A DNA stretch of 23,245 nt from Chrysochromulina tobinii. Its lineage: Eukaryota; Haptophyta; Prymnesiales; Chrysochromulinaceae. The first letter of the stretch is position 1, and each line of letters begins with the position of its first letter. This document shows positions 1 to 9,840 of the stretch, piece by piece. The notes beneath the pieces were generated by a model, which saw nothing but the letters and a program-made list of their open reading frames with translations, was not told where the DNA came from and ran no database searches. The position numbers and the translations under genes are program-made. The stretch is from NCBI GenBank assembly GCA_001275005.1, contig JWZX01001323.1, forward strand, positions 1 through 23,245. Direction: 5' to 3'.

Positions 1-938
1 GCTCCTCCACCGGCTCGTCCGCCATGGCAACCCTCGTCGCGAGCCTCGGCCAACGGAGCGCCGCTCTGGGCGCTCACGATGACGCGAGCCTAATTAGGAT
101 CGGCGAGCTCAAATGCGAGCGGCTTCCGTCGCTCTGCGAGCGCATGCGCGACTTTTGCCGCAGCGTCATCCTCTCCGACGGCGCCGCGGCGAGGAGCGAG
201 TCGCGGATGAGGTACCTCGTCGAGCTGCGCGAGGTCGTGGTGACGAGATCGATCGAGCTGCGGGCGATGACCGACAAGAAGGCGCGCCAGATGAAGCACA
301 AGGCCGTAGTCGACCTGCTCAAGGGGCTGCAGGCGAGCGGCCTCTCATTCCACGCCTCCGCCCTCGACCCGCGCCTTGGCTCCATGTGCACCCTCTTTGC
401 CGTGCCCGCGCACGCGCACTACGACGTCACGTCCGTCTTGAGCGGCTCGCTGCGTCTCGCCCAACACGGCGCGGCGGGAGCCGGCGCGGTGGGAGCGGCG
501 GCCGCCGTTGAAGGGGACGGGGACGCCCAACACGCCGCGCCGGCGCCCAAGTCGGCGCTGTCCTCGGCGGCGCTCACGACGAGTGCGAGCGCCGTGACGG
601 GCGCCGTGGCGGACGGCGACGCGCGCGCGGGGGCGCTCAGTACGGCGCTTGGCGCGCGCTGGAGCCACGAATGGTCACGGAGCGAGCAGCTGTACTTCCG
701 TTGCCTCTTCCGGCTCACCCAGCTGCGCCGGAGCGCGGTGGGCGCGCACCCCGATCTGAGCGGGCGGGAGATCAAGAAGGGCTCTGGGCTGCTCGAGCAT
801 AGCTTCTCGCTCGTCGTGCAGCAGAGAGAGGCCCTCAGTGGCGCCATCGACCAGTTCGCTGTGCTCCAGTCCCAACTGGCGCTGCTCGAAGCTGTCGGGG
901 CAGAGGGCAGCGAGAGCGGCGGAGGGGGCGGCGGCGGT

Positions 939-969
<31 letters not shown>

Positions 970-3900
970 CGGATGGTAGTGGCGGTGGTAGTGGCGGGAA
1001 TGGTACGCCCAGATTTGCCGACGAGGGTGCCGGCACCTCGCCTGCCCACGACGGCGCCTCGCCTGCCCACGTGCGACGCATGCATGAGCTCTGCGGCCAG
1101 GCGCTGCACGTGTGCGTCGAGACCCTCGCGCTCTTCGAATTGCATGCATCGCTGCCGCCCGCTCAGGGAGGCGCCGCCTCGGGCGCCGCCTCGGGCCACA
1201 CCTCGGGCCTCGCCGCGTCGCGCGTCGTATCGGTGCTTAGGCGCCTGGCGCGCACGTTACAGACGAGGCGAGCGCAGCTGCCGGAGCCTTCCGTGGGCGA
1301 CGTGGGCGCGTTGCTCACGACGGCGCACGAGCGGGCGGCCATGGGCACGATCTCGGAGGTTATCTCGCTGCTCTCGGAGCTCGGCGGTGCGGCAGCTCCC
1401 CTGAGCTCGGGCGAGATTGCGCATCTGGCGCCACTCGTGCGTGAGCTCGAGGCAATCTCGTCGCCTCCCCCCGCGGACTTGGCCGGGGCGACGATGGCGG
1501 CCGGGGCGACGATGGCGGGCGGGGCGACGATGGCGGGCGGGGCGGCGATGGCTGATGGGGCGGCGGCGCTACCGCTGAGCGCTGCGAGCCTCGCCGCGCC
1601 GTCGTGGGCTCTCTCGGGGCTGCCCCCCGCGGATGAAGCGTGCCTGCATTCGCTGGTCGACGCTGTCGAGCAGACGACCGTGCAGCTGCTGCTCGCGATG
1701 CAGGCGGTGCGTGGGCATTGCCTGCAGGCGGCGCTGGCGAGTGAGAAAGCGGAGGAGGAGCGAAAGGCACGCAAGCGGGAGCACAGGCAGGCGCGGCAGC
1801 GGGCGAAGCAGCAGGTGCGCCAATCCAAGACGGCGAATGCTGCGACCGGCGCGGACGAACCGGACGGACCTGCTGACCCGGCAGCGGGCGGCGAGGAGGA
1901 AGAGGAGGAGGAGGAGGAGGGGATGGAGGAGGGAGGGGCGGCTGAGGAGCAGATCCGCACACAGCACGAGTGGCTCCTGCAGCTTCTGAGCGCGGGTCGC
2001 CGCCCCCCAGATCAGCTCCAGCCTCGCCATGGTCCTCGAGCGCCTCGCGCACTTCTCCGAGCGCTGCGCCGAGCGCGCCTCGGGCTCGCAGGCGGCGGCC
2101 GTCCGTGCGGCGGTGGTGCGCGCGGTCGGAGAGGTCGGCCCTGCAGTGCGCCTGCACCTGAGCGCGCTGCGCTGGGCACTGCACCAGGCCCTCGGCTACC
2201 ACGGCTCGCTCGTGCGGCTGCAGCTCGTGCTCTCGAATACGTTTGCCGAGCTGTTCGCCAAAGGCTTCTGCACGGTGAGGCCGGAGGACGAGGGCGGCGG
2301 CGACAAGGGGGGCCAAGGCGGTATGGAGGACGACGTGGAGGGGACTGGGATGGGCGAAGGCGAAGGCAAGAAGGATGTGAGCGAGGAGCTGCAGGAGGAA
2401 GGGCAGATTGAGGGCGACTCGGCGGCGCAAAAGGAGGAGCAGGTGGATGGCGACGAGGCCGACGGCGGCAAGGACGAGCGGGCCAACGAGGACGAGGGCG
2501 TCGAGATGACGAACGAGTGGGACGGCGACATGAAGGACGTGGAGCAGCCTGACAAGGGGGAAGGCTCGGAGGACGAGGAGGGCGATGGAGACGAGGAGGA
2601 GAATATTGGCGAGCTGGACGAGCAGAACCAGGAGGTGGTGGACGAGCGGCTCTGGGATGAGAAGGAGGATGACCATCTGAAGCCACAGGGGGACGACAAG
2701 GTGGAGCAGGATGCGGCGGTGGAGCCGGGCGGTGATGTGCAGATGGAGGCCAAGGAGGAGGAGGAAGAGGAGGGCAAGCCCAAGAAGAAGCAGAAGAAGG
2801 ACAAGGAGCAGGCGCAGGCGGAGACGGAGCCCGAGCCGAAGAAAGGAGACGAGGAGGAGGAGGAGGACGGTGGCGATGGAGAGGGCAAGGACGAGGAGGA
2901 CGAGGGGGAGGGGGAGGAGGACGGGGCGGGCGTGAAGCCCGAGACAGAGTACGAGGACAATACGTTCAAGAAGCCCGAAAAGGAGAAGGCGGAGCCCGAA
3001 GCGGATGAGCAGATGCCGGACGAGCTCCCTGATGGGATGGATGGCGACGAGGACGGCGCTGAGGGCGAGGACCCGAGAGAGGAGGAAGGCGAGGAGGCGG
3101 CGGGTGCGGACGAGGACGATGCGAACCCGGCCGACGGCGGCGAGTTGAAAGACGGCGAGCAGGGCGATCTCGAGGAGGTCGGTAAGGAGGGCGAGGACAA
3201 GGAGGGCGAGGAGGAGGAGACTCCAACTAAGGACGACGACGAGGCGGCGGCGGCAGCGGCGGCGGCGGCGGCGCTCGACGAGAAGGAGGCGGCGGAGGAC
3301 GAGCCCGGGGAGGCGGAGGGCGCCGGCCAGGCGCAGGAGGACGAGGGCGAGGAGGAGGGCGGCGAGGGCGGCGAGGAGGGCGGCGAGGAGGAGGGCGAGG
3401 AGAGCGAGGACGACGAGCCCGAGAATGTGGTGGCACGAAAGCAGTATGAGACTCAGATGAACTTTGACATGGGCGAGGGCAAGCACGCAGCGTCCGCGGC
3501 GGCCGCCGCTGAGGACGAGCAGCCCAAGCAAGAGGATTCGAAGGCGGCGCAGCCAGAGAGCGCCGCCGATGCGTCTGAGGGTGCGCGCCGTTCGAACCAG
3601 ACCCGGGCGACGGGTGGCGAAGGCGAGGGCCTCGAGTACATGCCCGATGCGAGCCGCCAGCCCGACGCGCCGCCGCCGCCGCCGCCGCCGCCCCGGCGGA
3701 AGCCCGAGCAGCCGAACCCGTACCGCGCTCTGGACGATGCGCTCGAGTACTGGCACCGGCGCCTCCAGATGGTCGAGAGGGAAGAGGAGGCAGCGCCGTC
3801 CGAGGAGGACGCTGAGGCGGCCAGGGCGGCGGAGACCAACGATCCAACCCCACCGGCTCCCGAAGGCGGCGAGTATGAGTTAGCCGCGGAGCACGAGGCG

Positions 3901-5574
3901 TCTGACAGCCAAGGGCTCGCAGACGCGAGCAAGGAGCAGCTCGAGGCGGCCGCGCGGATGCGCCGCGCGGAGAGGATGGCGGCGGAGGAGGCGAAGGAGG
4001 AGGAGGCGGCGGCGGGGGGTGACGAGAAGGACGATGCACAGATGGCGGCAGCTGCCGAGGCGGAGGGTGAGGAGGGCACTGTGCCGCCTGCCGCGTCGGA
4101 GGATGACGGGCACATGGAGACCGACGAAGCTCCAGCTGAGACACCCTCGCGGCGTGAGGCCGAGGCACCCAAGCGATCGATGGCGGAGGAGCTGCAGCAA
4201 CGGCCGCCCAAGAAGCGTCCCCTCCAGCGTCCAGAGGAGCCAACGGCCGGAACAGAGGACGCGCCCGATCCGCGAGCGGGCGGGAGCGCCGAGGGGCCGG
4301 AGAGCGGGGTGAGCTGGGCTGATGCCTCCCATACCGAGGGCCGCGAAGAGGGCGGCGAGGGCGGCGGCGGACTCATCGGCGCGATGCGCGCGCCGTACGC
4401 AGACGCCGCCCACGATGATGCGAACGAGGCGGGCGAGGGAGGCGTCGGTGTGAACGAAGACGAGGCAAACGAGGCCGCCGCCGCGGACCTCGAGCGAATG
4501 CAGCTGGAGCTCGAGGGGAGATTGGCCGAATGGCAGCTCAAAGGCGCCGAGAGCGGCGCAGCGGAGGACGCGTGGCGCGCTCTGGAGGGCCGTACCTCGT
4601 CACTCTCGCAAGAGCTCTGTGAACAGCTGCGCCTGATCCTCGAGGCGACTGTGAAGTCGAAGCTCGAAGGCGACTACCGTACCGGTAAGCGCATCTCGAT
4701 GAGGAAGGTCATCCCGTACATTGCCTCGGGCTTCCGCAAGGACAAGATCTGGTTGCGGCGCACCAAGCCGTCCAAGCGGCAGTACCAGATCTTGCTGTGC
4801 ATCGACGACTCCGAATCGATGGCCGAGACGGGCGCGGGGGGGCTTGCATGCGAGGCGCTCGCGCTCCTGACGCAGGCGTTGACGACCATTGAGGCCGGGC
4901 AGTTGGGCGTGCTCAAGTTTGCAGAGAGCGTCGAGTTGCTCCATCCGTTTGACCGGCCGTTCACAGCAGAGGCGGGCGCGCACATGCTCTCGCGCTTCAG
5001 CTTCCGCCAGAAGCACACTCACATGGAAGGCCTGCTAAAGAGCGTCGTGTCCACGCTCCGGGTCGCACGCGAGCAGCAGTCGGCCTCGTCCACGACAGAG
5101 CAGCTGCAGCTCGTCCTGATCGTCTCAGATGGACGGCGCTCGCCTGCATGGGGCGACCCGTCGGCGTGGGTGCGCCTCGCCGCCCAGGAGCACATCCTCT
5201 TATGCTTCGTCGTCCTCGACTCGGCGGCCCAAAAGGACTCCATCCTCGACCTCCAGCAGGTGAGTCTCGTCAATAGTCTCTGAGTGCCTCTGGTTGCCTC
5301 TGATTGCCTCTGATTGCCTCTGATGGAGCTCCCATGACCCTCGTGCAGGTGAGTCTCGTCAATTGCCTCTGATTGCCTCTGATTGCCTCTGATTGCCTCT
5401 GATGGAGCTCCCATGACCCTCGTGCAGGTAAGCTTCCCGAACGGTAAGCTCACGATGGGCCGTTGGATCGATCAGTTCCCCTTCCCCTTTTATCTGGTGG
5501 TGCGGGAGCTCAAGGCGCTGCCTCAGGTGCTCTCCGACGCTCTGCGCCAATGGTTTGAGATGCTCAAGGAGTGA
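1..5574 (+). CDS. MDN1: Midasin (MDN1/Rea1) AAA ATPase, C-terminal part; 5' end outside the window
   Basis: Midasin is the giant nuclear AAA+ ATPase that strips assembly factors from pre-60S ribosomes. Only its C-terminal third is here. The reading frame is open to base 3, so the ATG at 24 is internal. Read in order: a helical region with the family-like KAVVDLLKGL stretch (about nt 290-330), a poly-Gly linker (about 918-1000), a helical segment, the typical Asp/Glu-rich region (about 2281-3440, including GTGMGEGEGKKD), then the linker KVIPYIASGFRKDKIWLRR (4708-4764) leading into the VWA/MIDAS domain. The MIDAS DxSxS is DDSES at 4804-4818, with the later SDGR at about 5127. The end is the family-typical FPFPFYLVVRELKALP...ALRQWFEML. 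Model: 3..about 2004, frame change, to 5259, intron, then 5428-5574. The frame change is described separately. Family assignment is very secure; the exact exon join near 2000 is not. Confidence 0.95.
1815..2029 (+). other. Frame break in MDN1: one-base indel at the C run, or a 196-nt intron
   Basis: The upstream frame (open from base 3) reads plausibly through HEWLLQLLSAG at about 1966-1998. The downstream frame is one base later and opens only at 1990, after a TGA at 1987. Two explanations fit. First, one surplus C in the run at 2003-2008, which would give ...SAGRRPQISSSLAMVLERL. Second, a phase-0 intron 1815-2010, with donor CAG|GTGCGC and acceptor CCCCCCAG|ATC, whose 196 nt corrects the frame. 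I slightly favour the indel because the skipped stretch ends in a well-formed amphipathic segment. A true pseudogene is unlikely, since over 1000 further codons and the MIDAS domain are intact. Confidence 0.7.
5260..5427 (+). other. Phase-0 intron of MDN1 made of two tandem intron-like units
   Basis: Donor CAG|GTGAGT and acceptor GTGCAG|GTA join ...DSILDLQQ to VSFPNGKLTMGRW, restoring the midasin C-terminus. The 168 nt consist of unit 1 (5260-5348, 89 nt) and unit 2 (5349-5427, 79 nt). Each begins GTGAGTCTCGTCAA, holds repeats of TGATTGCCTC, and ends in CCATGACCCTCGTGCAG. The junction at 5348/5349 is itself AG|GTGAGT, so each unit could be removed on its own, with a zero-length exon between them. 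Confidence 0.93.
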
Positions 5575-5682
5575 TCAGTTCCCCCTTCCTCCCCTTTCAT
5601 CTGGTGGTGCGGGAGCTCAATGCGCTGCCTTGGTGCCTCTCGCCGACGCTCTGCACCATTGGTTAGAGATGCTGGAGGAGTG
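5573..5682 (+). repeat. Degenerate tandem copy of the last MDN1 exon
   Basis: Starting within the stop codon, the stretch GATCAGTTCCCC...ATCTGGTGGTGCGGGAGCTC...GCGCTGCC...GACGCTCTG is repeated at a 103-nt offset from 5470-5572. The second copy carries several small insertions and substitutions (for example AATGCGCTG for AAGGCGCTG and GGTTAGAG for GGTTTGAG) that break its frame, so it is non-coding 3' sequence. It shows that this locus has undergone more than one local tandem duplication. Confidence 0.9.
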
Positions 5683-6818
5683 TAGGCGGCTGAACCGCCA
5701 TGCGGGCGATCTCGCATGCAGGAGACCTCGCGTTGATGTGACCGTACACTACAGGCTGCGCGGGTAAGACGTAAGTTACTGTGCCCCCCTCCATTTCGGA
5801 ATCCTGGGCGACAGGTCGACAGAAAGTGACGAGACACGTGAGCCTGGGTTTCGTCTAGGTTTCGTCTAGGTTTCGCCGGATTTTGCATGTTATGGTGCAT
5901 GTGGAACACGACCTGGGTTTCGTCCGATGTTGCGTGTGGACAATTGACAATAGGTGCTGGAAGTCGTAGCGGCCCTGCTCGGCATGTGAAGGCACTGTGG
6001 ACATGTCTCATGTGCTGTGTTAAACACACCGACGCATCGGGGCTGGCTCGAACTCAACGGCCTAACGTGTGGCTAACGCGCACTACATGATTGTAGCGTT
6101 CACGCATGTCGTGCGACAACGTCGTCGAGCGTTCCCCGTGATAAGAAAAGTTTAGCTTTATGCCGATGCGCGATGGGGTGACGCACCGCCGGGCGACAAC
6201 CGACATATGCTTTACCCCACCTCGCGCACACCAGGTCGGGTCACCTACTCCCTCGACCTACTCCCTCGCCTCGAGCGCACTTTCAACCCTCGCTGCCGTC
6301 TTCTTTGTGCTTCACACACTTAGGGATGTTTAGATAGAACAGCCCCGAGAGCTGGCCGAAGGCCGAGCTCTCGCTGCCAGCTGCATGGCCAGCTGCCACG
6401 CTGTCAGTGTGCTGTGTGGGCCACGGGACCGCCACAGAGGTCCAGGTCGTGAGACGTGACGACCGTGAGAGACCACACAGCACACCGAACGCACTGAAAG
6501 ACGGCATATGTTCAACCGCGGTCCGCCCGCGGAACCGGGTAACCAGCACGCCCACGCCTCCTCCAATCTCGTTCTCCGCATCAGCGTGCCCTCCCCCGCC
6601 GCGCAGTCCTGAGATCACGCCCCTCGCCAACTCACAAGAACACCTGCACTTCAACACATACCCCACTTTCCCAGCAAGCAGCATTGGTCAGTTGTCTGCC
6701 TCAGCGTGATACCCAGCCGGCTCTCAGCTGTGCGCTTGCATCGATTCCGCAGTCTCTTGGACATGTCATGAGCTAGACATCAATCCCAACCGCCGCAACC
6801 GCCAAACGTGTCGGTAGC
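5683..6818. other. Convergent intergenic region with short repeats and a hairpin; no gene seen
   Basis: This lies between the 3' ends of MDN1 (+) and the ankyrin gene (-). It is less GC-rich than the flanking genes and has no convincing ATG-initiated frame. At 5847-5877 there are two and a half copies of the 11-mer GGTTTCGTCTA, and CCTGGGTTTCGTC at 5843 recurs at 5912. At 6347-6372 a strong hairpin has an 11-bp stem (GAGAGCTGGCC / GGCCGAGCTCTC, one bulged G) with loop GAA. It is followed by a direct repeat of GCCAGCTGC. The hairpin could sit in the 3' UTR or termination zone of either gene. Confidence 0.6.
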
Positions 6819-9572
6819 CTAGCCGCTAGCCGCGCCACCGCGGTCGTGGATGAATCGGCAACGATCGCCGTAGCGGCACTGGCCATTGCGGGCGAAAAAG
6901 GTGCAAATCGTGCCGCCCTTTCCGGCACCCATCCAACGTGTCAGCAATTCCGCATGAAAAAGAAGTGAGAGTGGCTCCGATGCCACTTTCGGCTGGTGGT
7001 GAGCCACCGCCTGCGGAGGCATCGTCGGCGTCGACGCGACGCGTGTCACTTCGTGGTAAGGCGCATCGCAACGCGTACTCCGGACCGTGCCGCCACCCTT
7101 GCCGCCAGCCCTGCCGCCCCCCCCGCCTTTTGCCTGATAAGGGTTGAAATATGCCTCGAGCAGGACGCGAGCGCAGCGCTCGTGGCCCCTTTCGGAAGCG
7201 ATCATTGAGGCGGCTTGTCCGGCGTAATTCATCTGATTTGGGTCCGCTTTTGACTCGAGCAGGACGCGAACGCAAGGCTCGTGACCATCTTGTGCAGCGA
7301 TCATCAAGGCAGTCCAGCCGTCGGACCTTGCCTTGTTCGGGTTGGCCTTTGCCTCGAGCAGGACGCGAACGCAAGGGCGGCCACTTTCGGCAGCGAGGAT
7401 CAAGGCAGTCGCGCCGTCGGACTTTGCCTTGTTTGGGTCCGCCTTCGCCTCGAGCAGGACGTGAGCGCAGGGCTCATAGCCATGTTGGGCAGCTGCCATC
7501 AAGGCGGTCCAGCCGTCGGACCTTGCCTTATTCGGGTCGGCCTGGGCCTCGAGCAGGACGCGAACGCAGCGCACGTGGCTATTTTGTGCAGCGATCATCA
7601 AGGCAGTCCAGCCGTCGGACCTTGCCTTATTCGGGTTGGCCTTTGCCTCGAGCAGGACGCGAACGCAAGGGTGGCCACTTTCGGCAGCGAGGATCAAGGC
7701 AGTCCTTCCGTCGGACGTCGCCTTGTTTGGGTCCGCCTTCGCCTCGAGCAGGACGTGAACACAAGGCTCGTGGCCTTTTTCGGCAGCTAAGATCAAGGCG
7801 GTCACGGCGGCGAAGTTCGGAGCGTTCACGACGGCGCCAGCCTCGAGCAGGTCGCGAACGCAAGGCTCTTGACCATGTTTGGCAGCGAGCATCAAGGCGG
7901 TCGTGCCGTCGGACCTTGCCTTATTCGGGTCGGCCTGGGCCTCGAGCAGAATGCGAACGAAAGGCTCGTGATCTCCGTAATGTCCGTAATTATCGGCAGC
8001 GATGATCAAGGCAGTCCTTCCGTCGGACGTTGCCTTGTTTGGGTCCGCCTTCGCCTTGAGCAGGACGTGAGCGCAGCGCTCTCTGCCAAGTTTGGCAGCG
8101 ATCATCAAGGCGGTCCGGCCATCTGGCAGTTGAGTGTCGGGGCGGTCCGGCAGTTGAGTGTCCACGATGGCGCCAGCCTCGAGCAGGACATGAGCAATCT
8201 GCTCGTAGCCATGATGGGCAGCGATCATCAAGGCGGTCACGCCGCCTCGAGTCGTAAGGTGATGCGGCGTGTTTGCGCTGGTTGCCATATTTGGGTCCGC
8301 CTTTGCCTCGAGCAGGATGGGAAGCAAATCCTTGTGGCCTCTCTCCGCAGCCACCATCAGCAATGTATTTCCTTCTGGGTCGACCGCGTTCACGAGCTGT
8401 AGTGAGCGAGACTCCGAGTGCTTCAGAAGAGTCAAGAGCGCCTCCTGCCTGTGCTCTCTGACAGCATAGTCCAGAGCGCTCACCCCTCGAGCGTCCCGGC
8501 GGGCAACGTCCGCCCCGCGCTCGAGGAGTACCGCAACAACAGCAGCGTACCCTCCATGCGATGCGGCCATCAAGCATGTCAAGCCGCGGTCGTTGGGTTG
8601 GTCGATGAGCTCTGGCGTTTCGTCGAGGAGCGCGCGAAGCTCGTCGATCTGCCCAAACATCGCAAACTGCACGTGCGGTACGACTCCGATCGCGCCTCCC
8701 ACTGACGGCTGCACGCTTGGGAAGGGCCACAGCCCAATCTCGCTGTCCGCGAGGTTCCGCTCACAAAGGTTCAAGGCCTCCTCCCGCAAGGCCACCTTCC
8801 GATCGGGCGGGCGGCCCTGAAACGAGCGCTGAAACACTCTGTCGACCTTGTGCCATCGGAGCCGCCGATGCCATTGGTACACGTCGTGTTTCGACGGAAA
8901 GAACCCGCCATGCTCCTCGCGGCAGTGAGGATGCGCGTCGTGGCCGCAGGCCTGAAAGCAAAGCCAGCAGAACGCCACATGGCAGCTGCTGCACGTCATC
9001 GCGATGCAACCATCTGGATCCGGGTCGCAGAACACCCCGCAAGATGGGCAGCTGAGGTTCAGAGCCTCGTGGAGCTCTGGCTGTATCGATTCGGGTGTGC
9101 ACTGCACTTCTCCCTCGCCCGGCGTCTCCGTCGTCTCTGGCGTCTCCGACGTCTCCGGCGTCTCCATCGTCTCGAGGTAGAGCCGCAGCGCATCTCCAAA
9201 GAGGTGAGGCTCAACCATGCTGCGGCCAAAGGAGAATGGCTGCTGGTGGGCGCCGAGGCAGTCGAGGGCGCCATTCGAGCTGCGCAACTTTGCCGAGCCA
9301 GCGAGGCTGCAGATGTACCTTTGAAGGCATGCCGAGCAGATCAGGTGGCCCACAGGGCAGACGAGCCCGCGAAGCGTGTTGACCTCCTCGAGGCAGATGA
9401 GGCACAGTGCTCGCTTGGCGGCCGCTTCAGCAAAGGCCGACGCAGCAGTGATGAGCACGCGAAGGCGGGACCAGCGCTGCGTCGCAGGCGGCAGGTCTCC
9501 TGCATGCGCCGAGGAGGAGTCCAGCACGCTCATGCGCAGCACATCGGCGAGCTCGGAGGCCACCTCGTGCAT
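6819..9572 (-). CDS. RING/RBR-like, ankyrin-repeat and CCCH zinc-finger protein (putative E3 ubiquitin ligase)
   Basis: The 917-residue protein starts at the first in-frame ATG (MHEVASELADV). Residues about 57-86 form a RING-like cluster (CLIC...CPVGHLICSACLQRYI). Residues 175-217 match the second RING of RBR ligases: CPSC, then GCIAM, then C..C....FCWLC with trailing His/Cys. Cys189 in GCIAM is where the catalytic cysteine of that family sits. About 13 ankyrin repeats follow (about 300-790), with the consensus TALMIAAQxGHEPCVRVLLEAKADPNKA. A C-x8-C-x5-C-x3-H finger closes the protein (about 890-910). Known roles of these modules suggest ubiquitin transfer, protein recognition and RNA binding. 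A canonical IBR between the RINGs is not clear, so ligase activity is inferred. The frame is open to 9797, but only GTG could start it there, and that stretch looks regulatory. No intron is seen. Confidence 0.85.
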   Translation of the reverse strand: MHEVASELADVLRMSVLDSSSAHAGDLPPATQRWSRLRVLITAASAFAEAAAKRALCLICLEEVNTLRGLVCPVGHLICSACLQRYICSLAGSAKLRSSNGALDCLGAHQQPFSFGRSMVEPHLFGDALRLYLETMETPETSETPETTETPGEGEVQCTPESIQPELHEALNLSCPSCGVFCDPDPDGCIAMTCSSCHVAFCWLCFQACGHDAHPHCREEHGGFFPSKHDVYQWHRRLRWHKVDRVFQRSFQGRPPDRKVALREEALNLCERNLADSEIGLWPFPSVQPSVGGAIGVVPHVQFAMFGQIDELRALLDETPELIDQPNDRGLTCLMAASHGGYAAVVAVLLERGADVARRDARGVSALDYAVREHRQEALLTLLKHSESRSLQLVNAVDPEGNTLLMVAAERGHKDLLPILLEAKADPNMATSANTPHHLTTRGGVTALMIAAHHGYEQIAHVLLEAGAIVDTQLPDRPDTQLPDGRTALMIAAKLGRERCAHVLLKAKADPNKATSDGRTALIIAADNYGHYGDHEPFVRILLEAQADPNKARSDGTTALMLAAKHGQEPCVRDLLEAGAVVNAPNFAAVTALILAAEKGHEPCVHVLLEAKADPNKATSDGRTALILAAESGHPCVRVLLEAKANPNKARSDGWTALMIAAQNSHVRCVRVLLEAQADPNKARSDGWTALMAAAQHGYEPCAHVLLEAKADPNKAKSDGATALILAAESGRPCVRVLLEAKANPNKARSDGWTALMIAAQDGHEPCVRVLLESKADPNQMNYAGQAASMIASERGHERCARVLLEAYFNPYQAKGGGGGRAGGKGGGTVRSTRCDAPYHEVTRVASTPTMPPQAVAHHQPKVASEPLSLLFHAELLTRWMGAGKGGTICTFFARNGQCRYGDRCRFIHDRGGAASG
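7140..8340 (-). repeat. Ankyrin-coding tandem repeat array, about 99-nt period
   Basis: Units of 99 nt (33 codons) recur with high nucleotide identity, recognisable on the + strand by GCCTCGAGCAGGACG and AGCGATCATCAAGGC. Two units are 96 nt because one codon is lost (AAESGHPCV / AAESGRPCV against AAEKGHEPCV). A larger 294-nt period (33+33+32 codons) links the segment near 7371 to that near 7665, showing duplication of a three-repeat block. Confidence 0.9.
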
Positions 9573-9840
9573 CGTGAGCTCACACTTGGGTGCCAGCTCG
9601 AACAGCGCTACGCTCACAGAAGGCGGGACCAATGCTCCGGCACTGGCACATTGCGTTGGAAAAAGCGATCGAGCTTGCAAAAAGCGAACGCCAATCGCTT
9701 TTTCACCAAGGTTTGCAAATGCGAGCGCGACCCGGAGAAAGTAGTTCCAAATCCGGGGGCGTAACTCAGGTTCTTCGAGGAGTTGCTTGGTCGTCACAAT
9801 CGGTCTTCACACTTGACATGCACACTTTTTTCTGATCGCA
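9573..9840. promoter_or_regulatory. Divergent promoter region between the ankyrin and Myb genes
   Basis: These 268 nt separate two head-to-head ATGs. The region is more AT-rich than the genes. It holds AAAAAGCGAT at 9660-9669, AAAAAGCGAA at 9679-9688 and the exact inverse ATCGCTTTTT at 9694-9703, that is, two direct elements and one inverted element of a shared AAAAAGCGA motif. A T-rich run lies just before the Myb ATG. Binding of a factor is inference. Confidence 0.55.

Noticed and set aside
2196-3200. 334-codon Ser/Pro-rich minus-strand frame
   Set aside because: Antisense shadow of the same acidic region of MDN1.
1360-3756. 798-codon minus-strand open frame, Leu/Arg-rich
   Set aside because: It is antisense to the Glu/Asp/Lys-rich midasin region; GAG read backwards gives CTC (Leu), which explains its composition. 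No domain is visible.
7151-8005. 284-codon plus-strand repetitive frame with PRAGRERK units
   Set aside because: Antisense shadow of the ankyrin array; its periodicity is inherited from the real gene, and it is Arg-rich as expected of an antisense frame.
8850-9764. 304-codon plus-strand frame
   Set aside because: Antisense to the RING region, whose ordered Cys/His motifs show the minus strand is the coding one.
9573-9797. 75-codon N-terminal extension of the ankyrin protein
   Set aside because: Only a GTG could start it, codon composition differs from the gene, and it contains the AAAAAGCGA inverted repeat. Kept as promoter DNA; an upstream exon is not excluded.
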